A DNA stretch of 64,000 nt from Serripes groenlandicus (GCA_031761405.1 JASEVX010000011.1:26523527-26587526), one strand, 5' to 3'. Numbered from the stretch's first letter, positions 60,601 to 62,048 are shown. The notes: generated from the letters alone by a model not told the origin. A program made the numbers and translations.

Positions 60601-60962
60601 CCACGGTATAACAACCCTGGCTAGTACTTTCCACATATGGAACCTTAAATCGTATCTCACAAAGTTAAATGATGGATAGAGTGGAAAACATTGTGGCAAA
60701 AGAAGTTGCTCATGAAAAGTAGCTTTCATCTTTTGCAACAATACCATCAAATTTCATCTGCTGCAAATACGTCAAAATGCGTCTGTATATATAGGGGGGG
60801 AAGGGTTTAGCAAATTCATACCCAGGGAAAGAAGCTCCAGCAGGCCAGCGCTCTCTTGGTCTACCTCTGTCAGAAAATGGTGAAGTTCCAGAATATGGCG
60901 ATTCGTTAAATGGTGATGTGGTTCCGTAATATACGTCAAAACCGTCTGCTTCTTCTTCAAAT
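18557..60962 (-). CDS. SPEN: Spen/SHARP family RNA-binding transcriptional co-repressor, 17 exons, 5' end outside window
   Basis: Coding segments in transcript order: 60962-60822, 59654-59412, 57950-57796, 48030-47919, 46798-46710, 43765-43617, 42978-42853, 42058-41831, 41245-41109, 37943-37749, 36639-25914, 25133-24657, 23601-23472, 22578-22415, 21276-20281, 19693-19535, 18688-18557. Every junction has AG/GT sites and keeps one frame, giving 4,785 residues to TGA. Visible order: RRM2 (~167-243), RRM3 (~268-338), RRM4 (~347-416), RGG-like segment, disordered charged middle (525-4100), Gln-rich coiled coils, SPOC (~4615-4785). RRM1 and the start codon must lie beyond 64000. Human SPEN has 3,664 residues and fly Spen about 5,500, so this length is normal. 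Family role: a nuclear protein that binds RNA through its RRMs and recruits NCoR/SMRT-HDAC corepressors through SPOC, acting in Notch, Wnt and EGFR/nuclear-receptor signalling. That role is family knowledge. Gene identity is very secure. Exon ends are my reading and have not been tested against RNA. Confidence 0.95.
19022..19233. mobile_element. GAGCC-family palindromic MITE in SPEN intron, ~212 bp
   Basis: About 40-bp terminal inverted repeats: GAGCCGTCCCACAAGAAAAC with CAACATTGTGGACTCTGCG, matched inverted at the right end by CGCAGAGTCCATAATGTTGG. The type resembles a very abundant repeat I associate with heterodont bivalves (from memory). Confidence 0.8.
19535..19693 (-). CDS. SPEN: SPEN exon p: middle of SPOC
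   Basis: Acceptor ATTTCAACAG precedes 19693 and donor GTTTGG follows 19535. It encodes 53 codons, residues 4690-4742. It contains DYCMMLALPCGRD (human DYCLLLALPCGRD) and YLQQKQAAGIVNV (human YLQAKQAAGIIIV). Phase 0 at both ends. Confidence 0.97.
19722..19915 (-). mobile_element. TTAA-MITE in SPEN intron, left end decayed
   Basis: AATCTGCAGCAGACAACTTTG arm, partial hairpin deletion, and end GTGGGAAAGGGTTAA. It shares TTAA with the next copy. Confidence 0.75.
19912..20045 (+). mobile_element. TTAA-MITE left half
   Basis: TTAACCCTCTCCTGCAAGC, CATCTGCAGGAGTAG and GGCAAAAGGAGAAATTGC are present. It stops just after the hairpin. Confidence 0.65.
20281..21276 (-). CDS. SPEN: SPEN exon o: charged coiled coil, Pro-rich linker and first half of SPOC
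   Basis: Acceptor TTACTTTTCAG precedes 21276 and donor GTTAGT follows 20281. It encodes 332 codons, residues 4358-4689. First comes an Arg/Glu/Gln-rich helix (REKHMQEFQRQHDLMQQEMQ onward), then Pro/Gly-rich text, then the SPOC start from about 4615: RYPVMWQGVLGLKND (human KYPIVWQGLLALKND) and PLRIAQRMRLEQTQLEGVA (human PLRIAQRMRLEATQLEGVA). The arginines of RIAQRMR form the basic patch that binds phosphorylated SMRT/NCoR and RNA polymerase II tails in human SPOC, and all are kept. Confidence 0.97.
21357..21480 (+). mobile_element. TTAA-MITE left-half remnant in SPEN intron
   Basis: TTATCCCTGGACCTGATAC, CTCTGCAGCAGACCAC and a decayed hairpin. Confidence 0.5.
21578..21783 (-). mobile_element. 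TTAA-MITE in SPEN intron
   Basis: CTCTTTCCCACATAAAAC start, GACAAAAGGTGAAATTATTC hairpin arm, and end GAATGGGTTAA. Confidence 0.7.
22170..22344 (-). mobile_element. TTAA-MITE, young subfamily, 175 bp, internally deleted
   Basis: TTAACCCTTTCCCTCATACG to GAGGGAAAGGGTTAA. One central hairpin arm is removed while the loop GTTTTGAGC and other arm remain. It lies 71 bp past the exon n donor. Confidence 0.85.
22415..22578 (-). CDS. SPEN: SPEN exon n: Pro/His-rich linker
   Basis: Acceptor TCTGTTACCAG precedes 22578 and donor GTAGGA follows 22415. It encodes residues 4303-4357, GMNGPTNPPAHIIPGPPRP through DKFIQQQ. Pro/His/Gln-rich with no domain. It joins both neighbours in frame. Confidence 0.85.
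22797..23015 (+). mobile_element. TTAA-MITE, old copy in SPEN intron
   Basis: CATTGTGAGCAGGAAATTGC hairpin arm and TTGTCTGCTGCAGATTGGTTG right arm. Both termini are decayed. Confidence 0.6.
23083..23320. mobile_element. GAGCC-family palindromic MITE, second copy
   Basis: GAGCCATTCCATGGGAAAAC then CAACATTATGGACTCTGC at the left. AGTCCACAATGCT at the right is shorter and decayed. Same family as 19022-19233. Confidence 0.75.
23401..23434 (-). CDS. Possible alternative 34-nt mini-exon (duplicated start of SPEN exon m)
   Basis: About 60 bp around the acceptor of exon m (23572-23629) recur at 23405-23462, offset by 167 bp. The copy keeps an AG acceptor at 23435-23436 and opens TAEHHAPGGGK in the same phase. 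A GTAATA donor at 23400 would leave phase 1, the same as exon m, so splicing exon l to this copy and on to exon n would stay in frame. The gap from the exon m donor is only 37 nt, too short for an intron, so use would replace exon m. It may equally be inert duplicated sequence. Confidence 0.3.
23472..23601 (-). CDS. SPEN: SPEN exon m: short linker exon
   Basis: Acceptor TAATTGCAG precedes 23601 and donor GTCAGT follows 23472. It encodes residues 4260-4303, beginning TAERQAPGGGKWNSSPG. Low complexity. Its acceptor and first ~36 bases are duplicated just downstream at 23401-23434. Confidence 0.82.
23718..23925 (+). mobile_element. TTAA-MITE, 208 bp, in SPEN intron
   Basis: TTAACCTTTTCCAATAC to GGGGAAAAGGGTTGA. 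Hairpin GAGAAATTGTTC / GTGCAATTTCTCC. Confidence 0.75.
23930..24556. other. SPEN intron without clear content
   Basis: AT-rich, with one short MITE hairpin remnant near 24100-24190. Nothing else recognised. Confidence 0.5.
24557..24640 (+). mobile_element. TTAA-MITE right end next to an exon
   Basis: TTTGCCAAGATGATTTCAAA, CTGCTGCAGATAAGTTGCA and GTGGAAAAGGGTAA, 17 bp from the donor of exon l. Confidence 0.6.
24657..25133 (-). CDS. SPEN: SPEN exon l: Pro/Gln-rich linker
   Basis: Acceptor TTCTTTTGCAG precedes 25133 and donor GTATAC follows 24657. It encodes exactly 159 codons, residues 4101-4259: AAKTSPQN at the start, then Gln-rich (QLTQQIKQQLA) and Pro/His-rich text ending PRAPSPAVAK. No domain is visible. 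A MITE end lies 17 bp past the donor. Confidence 0.88.
25160..25328. repeat. Fragment of unclassified dispersed repeat with (GCC)n core
   Basis: Starts near AACAAGAGCACCGTGTACGG. Contains GCTGCCGCCGCCGCC and ends near AGCTCTCG plus a T run. The head is similar to 57500-57530. Classification unknown. Confidence 0.35.
25329..25514 (-). mobile_element. TTAA-MITE, internally deleted
   Basis: TTGAACCCTTTTCCACATAC to GTGGGAAAGGATTAA. Most of one hairpin arm is gone. Confidence 0.75.
25515..25913. other. SPEN intron, AT-rich
   Basis: No repeat or gene recognised apart from a T run at 25710-25724. Confidence 0.5.
25914..36639 (-). CDS. SPEN: SPEN exon k: giant 10,726-bp exon coding the disordered middle of the protein
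   Basis: Acceptor ATCTTTGCAG precedes 36639 and donor GTAGGC follows 25914. It encodes residues 525-4100 with no stop. Landmarks: DDYEQELREYTHSQRERRER near the start (human DPYEQDIREYSYRQRERERE); SR-type phosphosite-rich text; an SV40-like nuclear localisation signal PKKRRKV at about 35330-35352; SSIFDQDSRRL at about 34200-34240 (human SSIFEQDSKRL), preceded by a KYRIRKK block; five SPNVK-type repeats (33661-33729); a long Lys/Glu/Ser tract (about 31650-33250); a hydrophobic island (31460-31570); three 17-residue repeats (28960-29090); many SP motifs; and coiled-coil Gln-rich text (26000-26760). I see no stretch resembling the vertebrate RBPJ-interaction segment. One very large exon is also usual for vertebrate SPEN. 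Confidence 0.97.
36640..37078. other. SPEN intron part without full repeat
   Basis: Only a MITE right-arm trace (GTCTGCAGCAGATTTGTTA, about 36949) is visible. Confidence 0.5.
37079..37300 (+). mobile_element. TTAA-MITE, 222 bp, in SPEN intron
   Basis: TTGACCCTTTCCCATTAC to GTGGGTAAGGGTTAA. Hairpin GAGATTGCTCATGAGCAATTTC is almost loop-free. Confidence 0.82.
37749..37943 (-). CDS. SPEN: SPEN exon j: RGG-like segment
   Basis: Acceptor GTATTTACAG precedes 37943 and donor GTATTT follows 37749. It encodes residues 460-525, with several GRG/RGRG units (GRGTRGRGFQRGRG, FRGRG). Such Arg-Gly repeats bind RNA non-specifically and are often arginine-methylated. I see no equally clear RGG block at this place in human SPEN, so it may be lineage-specific. 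Frame and phase match both neighbours. Confidence 0.9.
37944..38637. other. SPEN intron, AT-rich
   Basis: A hairpin-arm trace at 38005-38060 (AAATTTTTCCTTTTCCCAC). Otherwise nothing recognised. Confidence 0.45.
38638..38830 (-). mobile_element. TTAA-MITE, internally deleted
   Basis: TTAACCTTTCCCACATACAG start, CTGCAGAGGTGTCAGAAAGCG arm and shortened end TAGGGTTAA. Confidence 0.75.
38831..39575. other. SPEN intron with MITE traces
   Basis: A right-half remnant at 39100-39209 (GTCGTCTGCTGTTAAG, GTATGTGGGTTAA). The rest is unrecognised. Confidence 0.45.
39576..39806 (-). mobile_element. TTAA-MITE, young subfamily, 231 bp
   Basis: TTAACCCTTTCCCTCATACG to GAGGGAAAGGGTCAA. Loop GCTCGTTTTGAGC. 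Confidence 0.9.
39940..40169 (+). mobile_element. TTAA-MITE, reference copy of the dominant family, 230 bp
   Basis: The best example of the family. TTAACCCTTTCCCTCA and GAGGGAAAGGGTTAA are terminal inverted repeats. Inside each is a subterminal inverted pair built on CTGCAGCAGAC / GTCTGCTGCAG. The centre is a ~28-bp hairpin, AAAACATAGTGACAAAAGAA with GAAATTGC facing its near-complement, around loop GCTCAAAACGAGC. The right side carries an unpaired block with CATAGGTTATCCATTCAA. No open frame. TTAA target and CCC terminus fit piggyBac-type mobilisation (inference). It shares its left TTAA with the end of another remnant. Confidence 0.92.
40352..40614 (-). mobile_element. TTAA-MITE, enlarged, 263 bp
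   Basis: TTAACCCTTTCCCTCATAC start. It contains two successive partial inner arms (GAGTTGAAAATATTTAGGC, CGACTTGAAAACATTGTGGC) and ends GGAAAAGGGTTCA. Confidence 0.75.
40615..40762. repeat. Short spacer with inverted GACCACCC repeat
   Basis: GACCACCCATGGG and GGGTGGTC face each other about 40 bp apart (40717-40762). A second pair, CTCTCCAGAG / CTCTGGAGAG, lies at 40629 and 40671. Family unknown. Confidence 0.4.
40763..40992 (+). mobile_element. TTAA-MITE, young subfamily, 230 bp
   Basis: TTAACCCTTTCCCTCATA to GAGGGAAAGGATTAA. Loop GCACAAAACGTGC. Confidence 0.9.
41109..41245 (-). CDS. SPEN: SPEN exon i: end of RRM4 and following linker
   Basis: Acceptor CTCATCACAG precedes 41245 and donor GTGAGT follows 41109. 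It encodes residues 415-460. It opens IDFASRDCQESFFLKMEQS, corresponding to human VDFANRESQLAFYHCMEKS, the last RRM4 strand and C-terminal helix. The rest is a polar Gln-rich linker. Confidence 0.95.
41299..41520 (-). mobile_element. TTAA-MITE, 222 bp
   Basis: TTAACCCTTTACCACATAC to TTGGAAATGGTTAA. Hairpin GAGATATTGCTCATGATGAGC. Confidence 0.8.
41831..42058 (-). CDS. SPEN: SPEN exon h: RRM4
   Basis: Acceptor TTTATATAG precedes 42058 and donor GTAAGT follows 41831. It encodes 76 codons, residues 339-414, starting GFGKSMATSVIWLDNL (human GFGKSMPTNCVWLDGL). The RRM4 core includes LYRQFGRFGGI and the RNP1-like GLVFFLN. Only the final strand, DFASRD, lies in the next exon. In mammals RRM2-4 bind structured RNA. 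That function is inferred here from homology. Confidence 0.97.
42059..42852. other. SPEN intron g-h, no repeat recognised
   Basis: Holds an 86-codon plus-strand open frame (42448-42708) that I do not recognise and do not consider a gene. A short TATCACT-type run lies near 42320. Confidence 0.45.
42853..42978 (-). CDS. SPEN: SPEN exon g: second half of RRM3
   Basis: Acceptor CTTTTGTAG precedes 42978 and donor GTACGT follows 42853. It encodes exactly 42 codons, residues 297-338. It carries SAYAFIQFTDITSV, the RNP1 strand and following helix, matching human PQYAFLQYCDIASV. Phase 0 at both ends. Confidence 0.95.
43121..43315. mobile_element. Two tandem GTTGTGGGTACTC-family MITEs in SPEN intron
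   Basis: First at 43121-43212: GAACTCTTGATAAGG, then palindrome TGTTGTGGGTACTT / GAGTACCCACAACA. The second begins at about 43228 with CAGAGCTCTAGATAAG and breaks off after TGTTGTGGGTACTCAAAAGA. Confidence 0.7.
43464..43548 (+). mobile_element. TTAA-MITE left arm
   Basis: GTAACCCTTTCCCACATAC, TTGCAGCAGACAACTTTTG and CATTGTGGCGAAAGAAGTAA. It ends about 70 bp from exon f. Confidence 0.6.
43617..43765 (-). CDS. SPEN: SPEN exon f: first half of RRM3
   Basis: Acceptor TTTATTTCAG precedes 43765 and donor GTAATT follows 43617. It encodes residues 247-296: an acidic linker, then HSPKATRTLFLGNLEKD, close to human HPKATRTLFIGNLEKT, with LFLGNL as RNP2. It ends after KYGEIL on a codon boundary. The arm of a TTAA-MITE (43464-43548) begins about 70 bp past the donor. 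Confidence 0.96.
43851..44030 (-). mobile_element. TTAA-MITE, young subfamily, right end truncated
   Basis: TTAACCCTTTCCCTCAAAC start. One hairpin arm is deleted after TTGCACG. It is cut off after GCCGTCTGCTGCAGATG, before the right terminus. Confidence 0.82.
44031..44391. other. SPEN intron, unrecognised
   Basis: AT-rich, no open frame or repeat recognised. Confidence 0.5.
44392..44577 (-). mobile_element. TTAA-MITE, internally deleted
   Basis: TTAACCCTTTCCCACATAC start, GTTGTCTGCTGTAGGCGTC arm and end GAAAAGAGATCAA. Confidence 0.72.
44679..44864 (-). mobile_element. TTAA-MITE, degraded
   Basis: CATCTGCAGCAGACAACTTTG arm and end GTGGGAAAGGATTAA. The left terminus is lost. A GACA/GATG microsatellite follows at 44928-44954. 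Confidence 0.68.
45014..45212 (+). mobile_element. TTAA-MITE with short left terminus
   Basis: TTAACCCTTTCGGATG lacks part of the left arm. TCTCTGCAGCAGACAACTTT and GTTTGCTGCAGATTTGTTG are present. The right terminus is decayed. Confidence 0.7.
45423..45589 (-). mobile_element. TTAA-MITE, 167 bp, internally deleted
   Basis: TTAACCCCTTCCCACATAC to ATGGAAAGGGTTAA. The block between the subterminal arm and the hairpin is missing. Confidence 0.78.
45764..45998 (-). mobile_element. TTAA-MITE, old copy
   Basis: CACACGCAACAAATCTGCAAC start, a full inner block with GAATAGAGTTGAACACAGTA, and end GTGGTAAAGGCTTAA. A further right-end trace lies at 46090-46160. Confidence 0.65.
46165..46709. other. SPEN intron with MITE right-arm trace
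   Basis: Contains a G run at 46288-46295 and a trace TTTTGCCACAATGTTTTCAA (about 46633). Nothing else recognised. Confidence 0.45.
46710..46798 (-). CDS. SPEN: SPEN exon e: end of RRM2
   Basis: Acceptor TTTTTCCAG precedes 46798. It encodes residues 217-247, with ALEASKDKRFFGTNIVVV matching human KALTASKGKLFFGMQIEV, the last helix and strand of RRM2. Two donors 6 bp apart are possible: GTATGT after 46710 (chosen as the better match) or GTATTG after 46716. Both keep frame and differ by two residues, Gly-Ile. Confidence 0.9.
46831..46885 (-). mobile_element. TTAA-MITE left-end fragment beside exon e
   Basis: TTAACCCTTTCCTGTATG, ATCTGCTGCAGAAGACTTTG, then unrelated sequence. It starts 33 bp upstream of the exon acceptor. 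Confidence 0.6.
46994..47436 (-). mobile_element. Older TTAA-MITE split by a young copy
   Basis: The left part (46994-47168) runs to GCAATTTCTCCTTTGCCACC. The right part (47399-47436) resumes with TTTTGCAGATGTGTTTAAATG and ends in TTAA. The young copy 47169-47398 sits between them. Confidence 0.65.
47169..47398 (+). mobile_element. TTAA-MITE, young subfamily, 230 bp, nested
   Basis: TTAACCCTTTCCCTCATA to GAGGGAAAGGGTTAA. Loop GCACAAAACGTGC. Inserted inside the older copy 46994-47436 with TTAA on both sides. Confidence 0.9.
47433..47662 (-). mobile_element. TTAA-MITE, full length, 230 bp
   Basis: TTAACCCCTATCCACATAC to GTGGGAAAGGGTTAA with the full inner block. It shares TTAA with the copies on both sides. 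Confidence 0.85.
47659..47889 (+). mobile_element. TTAA-MITE, full length, 231 bp
   Basis: TTAACCATTTCCCTCATATC to GTGGGTAAGGGTCAA. It ends 30 bp from the donor of exon d. It shares its left TTAA with the previous copy in opposite orientation. Confidence 0.85.
47919..48030 (-). CDS. SPEN: SPEN exon d: middle of RRM2
   Basis: Acceptor GTACTTTCAG precedes 48030 and donor GTAAGT follows 47919. It encodes residues 180-217, including SLRDGLFHEYKKYGKITAVQ, nearly the same as human SLKDGLFHEFKKFGKVTSVQ. The RNP1-like strand FAIVSFKQ ends the exon. TTAA-MITEs lie only 30 bp beyond the donor and 59 bp before the acceptor. Confidence 0.96.
48089..48317 (+). mobile_element. TTAA-MITE, 229 bp, just upstream of exon d acceptor
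   Basis: TTTACCCTTTCCCACC to GTGGGATAGAGTTAA. Loop GCTCAGAACGAGC. Starts 59 bp from exon d. Confidence 0.85.
48318..48834. other. SPEN intron, mostly unrecognised
   Basis: A trace of MITE arm (CTGCAGCAGACGTTTTAAAC, about 48378). Otherwise AT-rich unique-looking sequence. Confidence 0.45.
48835..48985 (-). mobile_element. TTAA-MITE, large internal deletion
   Basis: TTAACCCTTTCTAGCATAC start, AGTCTGCAACAGACAACTTT arm, then the inner hairpin is gone. Right arm CTCCTGCAGAAACC. Confidence 0.6.
49006..49234 (+). mobile_element. TTAA-MITE, young subfamily, 229 bp
   Basis: TTAACCCTTTCCCTCATA to GAGGGAAAGGGTTAA. Loop GCACAAAACGTGC. Shares TTAA with the next remnant. Confidence 0.9.
49231..49489 (+). 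mobile_element. TTAA-MITE, old diverged copy
   Basis: TTAACCGTTTCCCACTTGC start. The interior is hard to align. GTTTTCAAAGTCGTCTGCAG right arm and GTTGGAAAGGGTAA end. Confidence 0.55.
49490..49838. other. SPEN intron, unrecognised
   Basis: AT-rich with one weak hairpin-arm trace (AAGCAATTTTCTACTTTATC). No gene. Confidence 0.45.
49839..50068 (-). mobile_element. TTAA-MITE, young subfamily, 230 bp
   Basis: TTAAGGCTTTCCCTCATACG to GAGGCAAAGGGTTAA. Loop GCATGTTTTGTAC, with one pair out of step. Shares TTAA with the next copy. Confidence 0.88.
50065..50279 (-). mobile_element. TTAA-MITE, abutting previous copy
   Basis: TTAAACCTTTCCCATATAC to GAGGGAAAGGGTGAA. Hairpin GATAAATTGCTAATTGTGAGC. Confidence 0.78.
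50280..50639. other. SPEN intron, MITE left-end trace then unrecognised
   Basis: TTAACCCTTTCCAATC at about 50292 is a lone left terminus. The rest is AT-rich. Confidence 0.45.
50639..50660. repeat. Poly-G run of about 20 bases
   Basis: Uninterrupted G homopolymer in an AT-rich intron, able in principle to form G-quadruplex. Its length may be affected by sequencing error. Confidence 0.85.
50762..50790. repeat. (ATT)n microsatellite at a MITE end
   Basis: About nine ATT units run directly into the left terminus of the next MITE, replacing its TTAACCC. Confidence 0.85.
50783..50994 (+). mobile_element. TTAA-MITE, young subfamily, left terminus lost
   Basis: Begins TTTCCCTCATATAGACGC directly after the (ATT)n run. 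Loop GCTCAAAACGAGC. Ends GAGGGAAAGGGTTAA. A short deletion removes the CATAGG block. Confidence 0.87.
50995..51405. other. SPEN intron, unrecognised
   Basis: No repeat or gene seen. A short C-rich patch near 51078-51095. Confidence 0.5.
51406..51636 (+). mobile_element. TTAA-MITE, near full length
   Basis: TGACCCTTTTCCACCTGC to AGGGGAAAGAGTTTAA. Hairpin with GAGTGAGCAATTTG. Confidence 0.75.
51746..51963 (-). mobile_element. TTAA-MITE, one hairpin arm deleted
   Basis: TTATCCCTTTCCCTCATAC to TTGGAATAGGGTTAA. The inner block with GGCAAAAGTATAGAAAATC is intact. Confidence 0.75.
51964..52378. other. SPEN intron, unrecognised
   Basis: Open frames on both strands here are short and match nothing I know. 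No repeat structure. Confidence 0.45.
52379..52606 (-). mobile_element. TTAA-MITE, 228 bp, full length
   Basis: TTAACCCTTCCCATATGC to GTGGGAAAGGGTTAA. Hairpin loop GCTTGTTTTGAGC. Confidence 0.85.
52643..52741 (-). mobile_element. TTAA-MITE right-half fragment
   Basis: GCAATTTCTCTTTTTTACAC, GTCGTCTGCTACAGATGCG and GTGGAAAATGGTTAA. Confidence 0.65.
52742..53167. other. SPEN intron, unrecognised
   Basis: AT-rich with A runs near 52822 and 52930. No gene. Confidence 0.45.
53168..53412 (+). mobile_element. TTAA-MITE, old copy with lost left terminus
   Basis: ACATCTGTAGCAGATGTCTTT arm, GGGGAAAGGAGAAATTGGTC hairpin arm and TTCTGCTGCAGATTTGTCAC right arm. Confidence 0.62.
53413..53977. other. SPEN intron with MITE right-half trace
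   Basis: A decayed copy at about 53800-53935 (CATCTGCTGTAGAGGCTGCAG). The remainder is unrecognised. Confidence 0.45.
53978..54224 (+). mobile_element. TTAA-MITE, old copy with insertion
   Basis: ATAACCCTTTCCCTGATGCAG start. Extra sequence sits before the hairpin (GCTAAAAATGAGCAATTTC). Ends GTGGGAAAGGGATTA. Confidence 0.68.
54411..54612 (+). mobile_element. TTAA-MITE, right arm partly lost
   Basis: TATAACCCTTTCCCAAGTGC start, TATGCAGCAGACAACTTTTG arm, and end ATGTGGGAAATGGATC. Confidence 0.7.
54613..54919. other. SPEN intron, unrecognised
   Basis: No repeat or gene recognised. Confidence 0.5.
54920..55133 (+). mobile_element. TTAA-MITE, old copy
   Basis: The left terminus is lost. The right arm TTTGCTGCAGATTTGTAGTA and end GTGGGAAATGGTTAA are clear. 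Confidence 0.65.
55271..55497 (-). mobile_element. TTAA-MITE, 227 bp, with near-perfect hairpin
   Basis: TGAACCCTTTCCCACATAC to GTGGGAAAGGGTTAA. The stem ACATTGTGGCCAAAGGAGAA is mirrored with the paired change CACCTTTGGCCACAATG. Confidence 0.85.
55617..55822 (-). mobile_element. TTAA-MITE, 206 bp
   Basis: TTAACCCTTCCCCACATAC to GTAAGAAAGGGTTAA. Hairpin loop reduced to GCATGAACAATT. Confidence 0.8.
56107..56336 (+). mobile_element. TTAA-MITE, young subfamily, 230 bp
   Basis: TTATCCCTTTCCCTCATA to GAGGGAAAGGGTTAA. Loop GCACAAAACGTGC. It is directly preceded by GAAATTGCTTAT, a hairpin arm of an older copy, so it probably inserted into one. Confidence 0.9.
56338..56577 (-). mobile_element. TTAA-MITE, old copy
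   Basis: ATTTCCCTTGGAACATAAC start, TTGCAGCAGACAACTTTGAA arm, full hairpin and end TTGGAAAAGGGATCA. Confidence 0.72.
56682..56898 (-). mobile_element. TTAA-MITE, 217 bp
   Basis: TATAACCCTTCCCCACATAC to AAGGGAAAGGGTTAT. The hairpin is partly deleted. Confidence 0.78.
56899..57234. other. SPEN intron, unrecognised
   Basis: AT-rich, no structure recognised. Confidence 0.5.
57235..57495 (-). mobile_element. SINE copy, family of 59024-59278, decayed head
   Basis: GGGTTTAACTCAGTTTTCAAC tail region and CATGTGTTTCCTGGCTTCAT body block. On the minus strand the head has a tRNA-like GGGTATGAGTTTGAACCCC in place of a clean B box. Confidence 0.7.
57505..57753 (-). mobile_element. Dispersed mollusc-type repeat with CCCCTCGG ends
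   Basis: On the minus strand it starts ATCCCCTCGGCTAACGAAG and carries a GTCTGTTTGTTCATCCGTCTG-like run. Near its other end it has CCGAGGGGATG, an inverted match. Related to the leader at 6367-6438. Class unknown. It ends just 40 bp from exon c. Confidence 0.6.
57796..57950 (-). CDS. SPEN: SPEN exon c: start of RRM2
   Basis: Acceptor GTATTTACAG precedes 57950 and donor GTATGT follows 57796. It encodes residues 128-180. A polar linker leads into LGIYITKLPLRSS, the first strand of RRM2 with its RNP2-like motif (human SPEN reads FGIKVQNLPVRSTD). The last base is the first of an Asp codon completed 9.8 kb downstream, so RRM2 is split by the longest intron in the window. Confidence 0.93.
57951..58573. 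other. SPEN intron, unrecognised
   Basis: Contains a poorly matching hairpin trace near 58255-58300. No clear repeat or gene. Confidence 0.4.
58574..58740. mobile_element. Palindromic MITE of the GTTGTGGGTACTC family, 167 bp
   Basis: CAGAGCTCTAGATAAGGGG and CCTCCTTATCTGGAACTCTG are the terminal inverted repeats. The inner palindrome has lost most of its loop (ATGTTGTGAG / GAGTACCCACAACAT). Confidence 0.78.
58913..59363 (-). mobile_element. TTAA-MITE split by a SINE
   Basis: TTAACCCTGTCCCACATAC to GTGGAAAAGGATTAA. The two halves, 58913-59023 and 59279-59363, join into one normal copy when the SINE and one copy of GACAAATGG are removed. Confidence 0.85.
59024..59278 (-). mobile_element. tRNA-derived SINE, 255 bp, with 9-bp target duplication
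   Basis: On the minus strand a tRNA-like head opens TGGTAGCTCAATTGG (A box) and has GGTTCGATACC (B box). A central block (GTGGGAAAGCCAGGAAAACA) is shared with 57235 and 3640. The tail ends CCAAACAAACAAA. Flanked by GACAAATGG at 59015-59023 and 59279-59287. It probably belongs to a mollusc SINE group with a conserved central domain (inference). Confidence 0.88.
59412..59654 (-). CDS. SPEN: SPEN exon b: Ser/Arg-rich linker
   Basis: Acceptor TCATTTCAG precedes 59654 and donor GTTTGT follows 59412. It encodes residues 47-128. A basic run, KKKKK-like, is followed by an SRSSSGSSRSSSSSSGSGS tract. Human SPEN has a similar SR/S-rich tract just before RRM2, which supports the placement. It is probably disordered and may act as an RS-like interaction surface (inference). 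Confidence 0.85.
59655..59905. other. SPEN intron, unrecognised
   Basis: No repeat recognised between exon b and the next MITE. Confidence 0.45.
59906..60043 (+). mobile_element. TTAA-MITE, 138 bp deletion derivative
   Basis: TTAACCCTTTCCCATC to ATGGGAAAGGGTTAA. It jumps from GGAGAAATTGACATT straight to TTTCAAAGTCGTCAGCTGCAG, losing one hairpin arm and the asymmetric block. Confidence 0.82.
60148..60530 (-). mobile_element. Older TTAA-MITE split by a young copy
   Basis: The left part ends GGAAACTATATTAA. The right part resumes TGAAAGTGTATTTATTGG, exactly the next bases of a normal copy. The intervening element 60223-60432 has TTAA / TTGA flanks. Right end GAGGGAAAGGGGGGTTAA. Confidence 0.85.
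60223..60432 (-). mobile_element. TTAA-MITE, young subfamily, nested, 210 bp
   Basis: TTAACCCTTTCCCTCATACG to GAGGGAAAGGGTTGA. Loop GCTTGTTTTGAGC. A short deletion removes GGCGTCAGAAAGCGTCTATA near the right end. Confidence 0.9.
60822..60962 (-). CDS. SPEN: SPEN exon a: acidic/aromatic linker upstream of RRM2
   Basis: Acceptor ATTTTCAG ends at 60963 and donor GTATGA starts at 60821. It encodes residues 1-47 of the visible protein, starting FEEEADGFDVYYG and ending RPRERWPAGASFPG. The first base completes a codon from an exon outside the window. No domain is visible. It matches the position of the low-complexity linker between RRM1 and RRM2 of SPEN. The join to the next exon is in frame. The call rests on splice signals, open frame and position. 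Confidence 0.75.
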
Positions 60963-61147
60963 CTGAAAATATAAGAATATTTCTATAAAAATCTTGGAAG
61001 TTATTTCATTTAATGTTGGTGTTGAAGCATGATTCATAAATTCTGCTGCAGATTTTTTTAATGTGGGAAAGGATTAACTATTCATAAGTCCTCTTACTAC
61101 TCTTATTACAAGGTAAAATGAGCTAAACAAAAGAGAAAGCATTAAAT
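60963..61147. other. SPEN intron with MITE right-end fragment
   Basis: TTCTGCTGCAGATTTTTTTA and GTGGGAAAGGATTAA at 61035-61079. Confidence 0.5.
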
Positions 61148-61393
61148 TTAAATGTTTAATACCCTCCCTCCCTCCATATGATATTCTAAGAGCGTTTCTT
61201 TCTGCTTTGAATTAAAATATCTAAAGGAAACACTCTCTCATCTTGAAAATTGAAGCTTAATTATGGAGCAGTTGAAAACATCTTGGGAAAAGAAGATATT
61301 GTTTCAAGATAACTTCTCCTTTTTCCACTTTCGAGTTTTCAGCATTGTTTGCTGAAGAGGTGACAAAAGCTTTCTGTATTAGGGAAAAGGGTT
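61148..61393 (-). mobile_element. TTAA-MITE, old copy
   Basis: TTAATACCCTCCCTCCCTCC start is diverged. Inner GTTGAAAACATCTTGGGAAA arm. End TAGGGAAAAGGGTTT. Confidence 0.55.
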
Positions 61394-61417
61394 TCACCAG
61401 TCAGGTGAATCGCAGCT

Positions 61418-61605
61418 TAACCTTTTCCCACTTACAAAATGCATCTGTAGATAAAAAACTTTTGAAATCAGTGTAACAAAAGAAGAAATTGCATATGAAG
61501 AACAATTTCTCCTTTGGCAACAATGTTTTCATTTCTATTCAATAATTAGACTTTCATTTGTAGACATTTTCCACTTTTTTATGTTTTTATTGTTGTCTGC
61601 TGAAG
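61418..61605 (+). mobile_element. TTAA-MITE, right end lost
   Basis: TTAACCTTTTCCCACTTAC start, hairpin arms GAAGAAATTGCATATG / GAACAATTTCTCC, and right arm TTGTCTGCTGAAGACG. Confidence 0.65.
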
Positions 61606-61929
61606 ACGTTCATGTTTTTTTATTTTCAGAAGGTCTCAGAGGGTGTAAGTGTATGTTCATACATGTATGTATGTATAAGGCATAATTACACAGCATATAA
61701 AAGTAAAAACAATACAATACTATAGCCAACATAACCCAGACAAACATACATGTTTTGAAAACAGATACATTTAACGTTTCAGATAGTGATGCATGCCCTT
61801 AGCCATAATATCAACAACAAAACCGGATATTTTTACACAAATCAATAAAAATGTTGGTAGAACTACACATGTGTATGTATGATGATTCATCAACCTTCGA
61901 TCTCTGCATCTTTATAATATTTCTCTTGC
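61606..61929. other. SPEN intron, unrecognised
   Basis: Contains a short (ATGT)n run at 61655-61675. No gene. Confidence 0.45.
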
Positions 61930-62048
61930 ATAAACGCATTGAGGGAATATAAGGAGAAATTTACTCATTATGAGCAATTTCTCATTTTGCCACAATTATT
62001 TCAAAACTTGTAAGCTGCAGGAGTCAAAAAGCCTCTGGAAAGGGTTAG
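61930..62048 (-). mobile_element. TTAA-MITE remnant
   Basis: GGAGAAATTTACTCATTATG / GAGCAATTTCTCATTTTGCC hairpin and end TGGAAAGGGTTA. Confidence 0.6.
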